From: Fretibacterium fastidiosum
Lineage (GTDB): Bacteria > Synergistota > Synergistia > Synergistales > Aminobacteriaceae
Assembly: GCF_964642095.1 (NCBI RefSeq)
Contig: NZ_OZ209244.1
Coordinates: 310,001-374,000 of the forward strand
Direction: 5' to 3'
DNA: 64,000 bases
Shown: in pieces, positions 58,106 to 64,000 of the stretch
Numbering within the stretch: the stretch's first letter is position 1
Layout: every line of letters starts with the position of its first letter
Program-made: the position numbers and the translations under genes
Notes under the pieces: model-generated
What the model was told of the DNA's origin: nothing
The model's input: only the letters and a program-made list of their open reading frames with translations
Database searches by the model: none

Positions 58106-59056
58106 CTAGCGGTTGTAGAAGCGGGGCAGGTTCTGATAGATCGACTCCTGGGTGGCGACCCCGATCCGGATCCCGCCGCTCACCATCATCTGCACCTCGT
58201 CCTGAGCCAGGATGTCCAGCGGGTCGGCCATGGCGATCAAGAGCCGTCCGTCCGCCTCGATCCTCAGGGGCAGCAGGTTCAGCCGTGCGGCGATGTTCCG
58301 GGGCACCAGCCGGATCGCCTCGGGCTCCGGTTCCTCCTCCGCCAGGGAAAGCAGGGGCAGCTTGAGCTGCTCCGACAGCGCCTCCGCCAGGCGGCTGCTC
58401 GTGATGATGCCCTCCGAGAGCAGGATCTCGCCCAGCCTCTTTCGCGCCCTCTCCTGGATCACGAGCACCATGCTCAGCTGCTGCTGCGTGATGACCCCCG
58501 CCCGCAGCAGCATCTCCCCCAGCAGGGGGTGTTTGGCCCTCAGCGTTTTGATGCTCAGGGGGGTTGCAGCGCCGAAAGACGCGGGGGCCGGGGCGGGCGC
58601 AGGGGGAGGGGGAGGCGGATCGGACACGGCCTCCCTCAGCGCCTCCAGGATATCCTCTTCCGGGGCCAGGGCAAAGCGGATCGGGAAGGATATCTTCGCC
58701 CGCAGGATGTTCCGGGTCACGACGTCCAGGGGGTCCGAGATCGCCACCAGGAGGACGGTGCCGTGCTCCTGAAACTCGAGAGGAAAGGCCTTCAAGCTCT
58801 CCATGAGCTCCCGCGGGACCGCGTGACGCGCGGCGACGTCCCCGTAGTTCGCCACCTTCACCACCGGCAGCATGAATTGACGCCCAAGGGCGCTGGTCAG
58901 CGCCTGACTCGTGGTCCCGCCCCTCTCGATGAGGATCGCGCCGAGGCGCTTCCCAGGACTCCTGGCCTGATCCTCCAGAGCGAGCCTCAGCTCCTCCGGC
59001 GACACCAGCTTCATCTGCAGCAGAATCTCGCCAAGTTTCCTTCGCTTAACCTCCAT
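58106..59056 (-). CDS. Stand-alone two-domain MshEN protein (PilB N-terminus paralogue)
   Basis: A 316-residue protein that aligns end to end with the first 350 residues of the PilB here but has no ATPase domain. First MshEN domain: RRKLGEILLQMKLVSPEELR, RLGAILIERGGTTSQALTSALGRQFMLPVVKV. Second: HPLLGEMLLRAGVITQQQLS, RLGEILLSEGIITSSRLAEALSEQLKLPLL. A Pro/Ala linker joins them. MshEN domains bind cyclic di-GMP in the MshE family; the Arg and Gln positions look retained. It could be a dinucleotide sensor or compete with PilB. It starts 15 bases after the M17 peptidase gene. Confidence 0.8.
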   Translation of the reverse strand: MEVKRRKLGEILLQMKLVSPEELRLALEDQARSPGKRLGAILIERGGTTSQALTSALGRQFMLPVVKVANYGDVAARHAVPRELMESLKAFPLEFQEHGTVLLVAISDPLDVVTRNILRAKISFPIRFALAPEEDILEALREAVSDPPPPPPAPAPAPASFGAATPLSIKTLRAKHPLLGEMLLRAGVITQQQLSMVLVIQERARKRLGEILLSEGIITSSRLAEALSEQLKLPLLSLAEEEPEPEAIRLVPRNIAARLNLLPLRIEADGRLLIAMADPLDILAQDEVQMMVSGGIRIGVATQESIYQNLPRFYNR

Positions 59057-59071
59057 CGCTCAGATATCCCC

Positions 59072-60466
59072 TCACGCCCCCTGTCGGGCCTCCGCCGCGG
59101 CGACGTCGCGCAGGTACTCGACGACCGTCGTCAGGGAATAGGCCGAAGCGCCCTTCGCGTAGACGCCGAACTCCCGGTCGTACCACCCCGTCGCGCCGAT
59201 ATCGAGGTGCGCCCAGGGCACCTCCGGCTTCACGAACTCTCGAAGGAACATGCCGCCCGCGATGGGGCCGCCGCCGTCGGGAGAGTAGGGGCGAAGGTCG
59301 GCAAAGGTCCCCCTCAGCCCCCCGCACAGGCGCTCGTCGTCCATCGTGAAGCGATGGAAGCGCTCCCCCGCCCGACCCGCTGCCCGCAGCAGCGCCGCGG
59401 ACAGGTCGTCGTCGTCGCTCACCAGGGCCGCCGTGTACTTCCCCAGGGCGTCCCTGACCGATCCGGTCAGCGTCGCGACGTCGATCAGGGCGTCCGGTTC
59501 GAGGCGCGAGGCGAACGTCAGCACGTCCGCCAGCACGAGGCGCCCCTCGCAGTCGGTGTCCTGCACCTCCACCGTCTTTCCGCTCATGGTCCGGACGACG
59601 TCGCCGGGCCGACAGGCCGCCCCGTCCGGCATGTTCTCCACCAGAGCCGCTATGCCGTGGACCTCGATCGGCAGCCCGAGCTCCGCCGCGGCCTGCAGGA
59701 CGCCCATCATGACGCAGGCGCCGCTCTTGTCGTACTTCATGCACTGCATCTCGTCCGGCCCCTTGACGCAGAGGCCGCCGCTGTCGAAGGTCACTCCCTT
59801 GCCCACGACGGCGACGCGCCGAACGGGGAGCCCCCCCGGCCGGTACACCATGTGGATGAGCCGCGGCGGGTTGGCCGAACCCCGGCCGACGGCCATCAGG
59901 CCGTTCATCCCAAAGCCCGATATCTCCCACTCGTCATAGAACTCGCAGGACAGCGTGGCCCGTCCCGCAAGGCGGCGGGCCACGCTCACAAAGGCCTCCG
60001 GGGTCAGGACGTTGGGCGGCTCGTTGGCGAGGCTGCGGGCGAAGATCAGGGCCGTGCCCACGACGCGCCCCCGTTCCAGCCCCGCCTCGTCCCCTCCGAT
60101 CAGCGCAAAGGAGGCCAGTTTCGCCCGCGCCGCACCCTGCGTCCTGTACTTGGTGAAGGCGCAGGCGCCGGCAAGGGCACCCTCCGCAGCGGCCTCGCTG
60201 GCCTGGGGGGACAGGGCGTCCACGCCCTCCACCTCAAGCGCAAGGCAGGACAGGTCCGAGTCCAGCGCGAACCGGACGAACTCCGCCGTCAGGGTGCGCA
60301 GGCCCGCGTCGTCAAAAGCCTCCCTGGGGCCGCCGTTCACCGTGTAGCGAAGACGCTCTCCATCGCCCACCGCCGCGACGATCTTTCCCCTCCGGTCCGC
60401 CGCGCCGAACGCGATGCGCCCGACGGCCTGCACCTCGTCCGTCATCCTGTTCAGGAGCTTCGTCAT
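59072..60466 (-). CDS. pepA: M17 family leucyl aminopeptidase
   Basis: A 464-residue cytosolic di-metal aminopeptidase releasing N-terminal amino acids. Metal and catalytic residues are in VGKGVTFDSGGLCVKG (Lys, Asp), MKYDKSGACVMMG (Asp) and QDTDCEGRLVLADVL (Asp, Glu, Arg). The last motif is usually N-T-D-A-E-G-R-L, so two non-ligand positions differ. Start 60466 has AAGG directly upstream and GAGGAGG 12 bases away; the frame extends to 60574 without a ribosome site. First gene of a two-gene unit with the MshEN protein. Confidence 0.9.
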   Translation of the reverse strand: MTKLLNRMTDEVQAVGRIAFGAADRRGKIVAAVGDGERLRYTVNGGPREAFDDAGLRTLTAEFVRFALDSDLSCLALEVEGVDALSPQASEAAAEGALAGACAFTKYRTQGAARAKLASFALIGGDEAGLERGRVVGTALIFARSLANEPPNVLTPEAFVSVARRLAGRATLSCEFYDEWEISGFGMNGLMAVGRGSANPPRLIHMVYRPGGLPVRRVAVVGKGVTFDSGGLCVKGPDEMQCMKYDKSGACVMMGVLQAAAELGLPIEVHGIAALVENMPDGAACRPGDVVRTMSGKTVEVQDTDCEGRLVLADVLTFASRLEPDALIDVATLTGSVRDALGKYTAALVSDDDDLSAALLRAAGRAGERFHRFTMDDERLCGGLRGTFADLRPYSPDGGGPIAGGMFLREFVKPEVPWAHLDIGATGWYDREFGVYAKGASAYSLTTVVEYLRDVAAAEARQGA

Positions 60467-60599
60467 CCTTAAGAAACGCCTCCTCGCGATCCGCTTCTTC
60501 GCCGGGGTTAGCCCCCGCACCGCATCGACCGACCGCTGTCCAAAAATCGTCCGTAAAATACGCCTGCTGTGCAATTCGGCGTATCCTTTGCCTTTATAT

Positions 60600-60627
60600 A
60601 TCGTATAGGAATCAGTGGGGTTGTCAA
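60600..60627 (-). promoter_or_regulatory. Promoter of the M17-MshEN unit
   Basis: TTGACA and TACGAT at 16-base spacing on the minus strand, giving a leader of about 130 bases. The rest of 60467-60901 (435 bases) holds no gene or repeat that I can see. Confidence 0.55.
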
Positions 60628-60901
60628 GATACTTAAGGCGTTCATCCTTCGTCTCATAAGACTCAGGGCCTCAAGCACAGGGGCCCAGGGCCCCGCAGGG
60701 CATGGGCAGCATGAAGGGGATCCGACGAAAAAGAACCTGCGGAACCGGCCCTGCCCTTTTTCCGCATAACAGCGCATGGCGCGGAGGGCGTTTTGCGCTT
60801 AAATGTTTCGTGGCAGCAACGCCGCGCCGGCGCCGCCACCCTGCAGCGCACCCGTCGCGCCTCTTCGCCTTTATCTTACACCTTGGGAGGTTTTCATCAC
60901 C

Positions 60902-62812
60902 ATGAACGTGAAGTACCTTGGCGACCTTCTGACCCTTGGGGCGGCCCTGGGCCTTCTCCTGCCGTTCGCCGGAGCGGCGGAGGCCGGGACAAAACCGGCC
61001 CCGCTCCTGCCCATGGAGGACTTCTTCCGCAACCCGGAGTCCGCGGCCTACGCCATCTCGCCCGACGGACGGCGCCTGGCCTACGCGAAGCCCTGGAAGA
61101 GCCGCATGAACGTCTTCGTCCGCGACCTCGACAGCGAGGAGGAAAGGCGCGTCACCTCCGCCGAGGAGCGGGACGTGGGGGGCTTCTTCTGGAAGGGGAA
61201 CGACCGCATCGTCTACGTGCAGGACCGGGGCGGCGACGAAAACTTCCACGTGTACATCACGAACCTCGAAGGGACCGCCTCCCGTGACCTCACGCCGTTC
61301 GAGAAGGTCCGCGCCGGGGTGCTGGACGACCTGGAGGACGACCCGCGCCACATGCTCATCAGCATGAACCGGCGGGACCCGGAGGTCTTCGACGTCTACC
61401 GCTGCGACCTGGACAGCGGCGAGCTCACGAAGCTGGCGGAGAACCCGGGCAGCGTGGTGGGCTGGATGACGGACCACGAGGGACGCCTCCGCGTCGCCAT
61501 CGAGACGGACGGCGTCAACACGAACCTGCTCTACCGGACCTCGGAGGACCAGGAGTTCCGCAAACTCCTCACCACGAGCTTCAAGGACAGCTTCGACCCC
61601 ATCCTGTTCAGCTACGACAACCGGCTGCTCTACGTCGCCTCGAACCTCAGCCGCGACAAGGAGGCCATCTACACCTTCGACCCCGAAGCCAACAAGCTCC
61701 TGGACCTGGTCTACGAGAACGACGAGGTGGACGTCGGCGGGCTGATGCACTCCAAGAAGCGCAAGATCGTCACGGGCGTCCACTACACGACGGACAAGAC
61801 GCGGTACCACTACTTCGACGAGGAGAGCCGAAAGCTCCGCACGGCGCTGGAGGCCTTCTTCCCCGACCACGAGGTCTCCGTCACGGACATGGACGACGAG
61901 GAACAGCGCTGCATCGTGCGCGTCTGGGGGGACCGCACGCGGGGCGCCTACTACTTCTACGACCGCACCAATAACGCCCTGAAGAAGCTGGCGGACGTCT
62001 CCCCCTGGCTGAAGGAGGAGGACATGTCCCCCATGACGCCCATCACCTACCGCTCCCGGGACGGGCTGACCATCCACGGCTACCTGACGATCCCCACGGG
62101 AGCCGTCTCCCGCGACCTGCCCCTCGTGGTCATCCCCCACGGAGGGCCCAGCGCCAGGGAATACTGGGGCTTTGACGCCGAGGCGCAGTTCCTGGCCAAC
62201 CGCGGGGCGGCCGTGCTTCAGGTCAACTTCCGGGGCTCCACGGGCTACGGCAAGAAGTTCTGGACCGCCGGCTTCAAGCAGTGGGGACGCGCCATGCAGG
62301 ACGACGTGACGGACGGGGTGAAGTGGGCCGTGGACCAGGGCATCGCGGACCCGAAGCGCCTGGCCATCTACGGCGGAAGCTACGGCGGCTACGCCGCCCT
62401 GGCGGGCGCGACCTTCACGCCGGACCTCTACGCCTGCGCCGTGAGCTACGTCGGCCCCTCCAACCTCTTCACCCTCCTGGCGAGCATCCCCCCCTACTGG
62501 GAGCCCCTGCGCGAGATGGAGTACGAGGAGATCGGCGACCCCTCGAAGGACAAGGCGCTCCTCGAAGAGGTCTCCCCCCTCTTCCACGCGGACCGGATTC
62601 ATATTCCGCTCATGGTCGCCCAGGGGGCCAACGACCCCAGGGTCAACAAGGCGGAGTCCGACCAGATCGTCGAGGCCGTCCGCAAAAACGGTCGGGACGT
62701 CCTCTACATGGTGAAGGAGAACGAGGGGCACGGCTTCCACAACGAGGAGAACCGCTTCGACTTCTACCGGGCGATGGAGGACTTCTTCCGAAAGCACCTG
62801 GGCCTGCGCTGA
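60902..62812 (+). CDS. S9 family (prolyl oligopeptidase-type) serine peptidase, exported
   Basis: A 636-residue peptidase. The signal peptide LGAALGLLLPFAGAAEA is followed by a beta-propeller (AISPDGRRLAYAKPWKSRMN and later blades) that limits substrates to short peptides. The alpha/beta-hydrolase domain starts near residue 380: VVIPHGGPSAREYWGFD, VNFRGSTGYGKKFW, nucleophile IYGGSYGGYAALAG, Asp in QGANDPRVNKAESDQ and His in NEGHGFHNEENR. It acts as an aminopeptidase or acylaminoacyl-peptidase on peptides outside the cytoplasm. GGGAGG lies 11 bases upstream. Its stop overlaps repeat copy 18. Confidence 0.92.
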   Translation: MNVKYLGDLLTLGAALGLLLPFAGAAEAGTKPAPLLPMEDFFRNPESAAYAISPDGRRLAYAKPWKSRMNVFVRDLDSEEERRVTSAEERDVGGFFWKGNDRIVYVQDRGGDENFHVYITNLEGTASRDLTPFEKVRAGVLDDLEDDPRHMLISMNRRDPEVFDVYRCDLDSGELTKLAENPGSVVGWMTDHEGRLRVAIETDGVNTNLLYRTSEDQEFRKLLTTSFKDSFDPILFSYDNRLLYVASNLSRDKEAIYTFDPEANKLLDLVYENDEVDVGGLMHSKKRKIVTGVHYTTDKTRYHYFDEESRKLRTALEAFFPDHEVSVTDMDDEEQRCIVRVWGDRTRGAYYFYDRTNNALKKLADVSPWLKEEDMSPMTPITYRSRDGLTIHGYLTIPTGAVSRDLPLVVIPHGGPSAREYWGFDAEAQFLANRGAAVLQVNFRGSTGYGKKFWTAGFKQWGRAMQDDVTDGVKWAVDQGIADPKRLAIYGGSYGGYAALAGATFTPDLYACAVSYVGPSNLFTLLASIPPYWEPLREMEYEEIGDPSKDKALLEEVSPLFHADRIHIPLMVAQGANDPRVNKAESDQIVEAVRKNGRDVLYMVKENEGHGFHNEENRFDFYRAMEDFFRKHLGLR

Positions 62813-62971
62813 TACCAATTTGCGTCTAAAGGGAAAGAAAGGCCCCCCTGCAAGGGGGGCTGCCCCGAAGGGGCTGGGGGGTGTGAGCCTGAGAAACAAC
62901 CCCTCCGGTTCGCTAACGCGAACCACCTCTCCTTTCAGGGGAGGCAATCCATATTAAACGCGAATTGGTAT
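62812..62971. repeat. Palindromic MITE-like repeat, copy 18 (both ends)
   Basis: ATACCAATTTGCGTCTAAAG to TTAAACGCGAATTGGTAT. The first base is the last base of the S9 peptidase stop codon. The CCTCCCC hairpin has one mismatch (CCTCTCC). Confidence 0.92.
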
Positions 62972-63192
62972 GACTTCGACTGGTGCGCCTCTTCGCCGAT
63001 CCTGCGCAGCCGCAGGCGACCGGACAGGCGATCCGGACGATAGCCGGGGGGCCCGTCCGCACGACAATCAAGCGTAGCCCGCGCGCGGCGCGCGGGTCAG
63101 GACCTCGAAGGAGTGCGCACCCTCCTTCGAGACGTTCCGCCGGCGGGGGGAAGGTCCCTTGCCGCCGGCGATGACTCGGGGAGTGAAGGTCT
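62972..63192. other. GC-rich intergenic region with several hairpins
   Basis: No gene is visible. Imperfect hairpins CCCGCGCGCGGCGCGCGGG, TCGAAGGAG...CTCCTTCGA and GCCGGCGGGG...CCGCCGGC follow one another ahead of the MsrA-like gene. They do not match the main repeat family and may be an attenuator or another repeat. Confidence 0.45.
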
Positions 63193-63855
63193 ATGCGGCC
63201 ACTTTTATCATCTTTAACGGAGAGGATACCTCCGATCGACGCCATGGTGCCAGCCCGACTCGAGACGGCCCTGTTCGCCGCGGGCAGCTTTCAGGACACG
63301 GAGGCGCGGTTCGGGTTCATCGGCGGGGTCTGGCGCACCAGCGTGGGCTACGCCGGGGGGACCTTCCCCACCCCCTGCCGCGGGAACGAGGGGGACCACC
63401 TGGAGGCCGTGACGGTGGAGTACTCGCCGAGCACGATCAGCTACGGTCAACTGTTGGAGCTCTTCATGTGCTGGTACTGCACCGCACCGTCGGACCAGTG
63501 CGCGGCCATCTTCGTCCGGACGCCGCAGGAACGGCGCCTGGCCCAGGCGGCCGTCGAGCGGGGAAGCCTCTGCCGCAGGGACCGCCCGGCGCCCCGCGTC
63601 CTTCCCTTCAAGACCTTCATCCGCGCGGAGAACGCCTGCCAGAAACACTACCTCCGCCTCGCCGCGCGGTTCTACGACGACCTGGTGGCGCTCTACGGCG
63701 GGGAGGAGGCGCTGCTCCGCTCCACGCTGGCCGCGCGCCTGAACGGCTTCCTGCTGAACCCCTCCGCTTCCGCCCTGCACTGTATGCCGGAGAGCCCGGA
63801 CCTCTACGGGCTGAGCCCCCTCGACCTCCAGGCGCTGCAGGGGCTGGCCGTCTGA
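63193..63855 (+). CDS. MsrA-like protein lacking the catalytic cysteine
   Basis: A 220-residue protein of the peptide-methionine (S)-S-oxide reductase fold. Family blocks: ETALFAAGSFQDTEARFGFI, VWRTSVGYAGGTFPTPC, HLEAVTVEYSPSTISYGQLL and AENACQKHYLRLAARF. In active MsrA the first block reads G-C-F-W; here it is G-S-F-Q, so the nucleophile Cys is Ser and the methionine-binding Trp is Gln. Several other Cys are present (MCWYCTAPSDQC). It may have lost reductase activity or adopted a new role. The next gene begins in its stop codon (TGATG), so they are coupled. Confidence 0.82.
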   Translation: MRPLLSSLTERIPPIDAMVPARLETALFAAGSFQDTEARFGFIGGVWRTSVGYAGGTFPTPCRGNEGDHLEAVTVEYSPSTISYGQLLELFMCWYCTAPSDQCAAIFVRTPQERRLAQAAVERGSLCRRDRPAPRVLPFKTFIRAENACQKHYLRLAARFYDDLVALYGGEEALLRSTLAARLNGFLLNPSASALHCMPESPDLYGLSPLDLQALQGLAV

Positions 63856-64000
63856 TGCGTATCGCCGTCGTCGGCGCAGGGGGCGCGGGGGGCCTGGTGG
63901 GGGCGAGGCTGTCCGCCCTCCTGCGCCACAGCCCGGACCATCAGGTCGTCCTCTGGTGCCGCGGCGCCGTCCTCGACAACGTCCGCAAAAACGGCCTGAG
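63855..64000 (+). CDS. panE: Ketopantoate reductase-like protein (5' part, runs off the window)
   Basis: The first 48 codons encode RIAVVGAGGAGGLVGARLSA, an NADPH-binding Rossmann motif, then VVLWCRGAVLDNVRKNGL, matching the start of 2-dehydropantoate 2-reductase (PanE/ApbA), which makes pantoate for coenzyme A. The start is coupled to the preceding MsrA-like gene. Only the N-terminus is available, so other members of this reductase superfamily cannot be excluded. Confidence 0.7.
   Translation, partial: MRIAVVGAGGAGGLVGARLSALLRHSPDHQVVLWCRGAVLDNVRKNGL

Overview
The window reads as one chromosome segment of a GC-rich, diderm, motile anaerobe that ferments amino acids. The best guess is a Synergistota member of the Fretibacterium/Synergistes type. 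This is inferred from gene content (a flagellin with FlaG, a TolC outer-membrane channel, type IV pili, ATP-type PEP carboxykinase, many peptidases, a selenocysteine tRNA), not from a marker gene.

Layout. 1-9.5 kb: a flagellin/FlaG pair followed by four genes of the Rpn (PD-(D/E)XK recombination-promoting nuclease) family, embedded in palindromic repeats. 9.5-14 kb: a small membrane protein and a 1215-residue AsmA/TamB-like envelope protein. 14-19 kb: an XRE regulator with a frameshifted ImmA/IrrE protease, then a C69 dipeptidase, P1 peptidase and SNase-like nuclease. 19-26 kb: DEAD-box helicase, pckA, tRNA-Val, an IS remnant and two exported flavin-reductase-fold proteins. 26-31 kb: the minus-strand operon tex-baiN-like-M20 amidohydrolase. 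31-34.5 kb: a lower-GC patch with a propeller membrane protein, an Rpn remnant and an IS remnant. 34.6-41.9 kb: TolC, lytic transglycosylase, an exported protein, selC, glyA, glpX. 42-47 kb: the glycogen genes glgP-glgA-glgC. 47.8-51 kb: an AT-rich Panacea-type antitoxin/membrane-protein pair, tRNA-Thr and a DUF1659-DUF2922-YvrJ-M15 cluster. 51-56.4 kb: type IV pilus genes pilB-pilT-pilC-pilin. 56.7-64 kb: hisS, a stand-alone MshEN protein, M17 and S9 peptidases, an MsrA-like protein without its catalytic cysteine, and the start of a ketopantoate reductase.

Metabolically, the five peptidases, glyA, pckA and glpX fit growth on peptides with gluconeogenesis, and glgC/A/P fit storage of the product as glycogen. 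Flagellin and the pilus genes give two motility systems, and two proteins carry MshEN domains that could link pili to cyclic di-GMP.

The most unusual thing here is a family of about 18 MITE-like repeats. Complete copies have inverted ends (ATACCAATT...AATTGGTAT) and often begin inside or next to a stop codon. They are built of exchangeable hairpins whose stems change sequence while keeping base pairing. The four Rpn genes and one Rpn remnant lie among or near them, and the Rpn proteins themselves appear to swap C-terminal cassettes. Three genes carry apparent single-base frameshifts, so sequencing error must be excluded before calling them pseudogenes.
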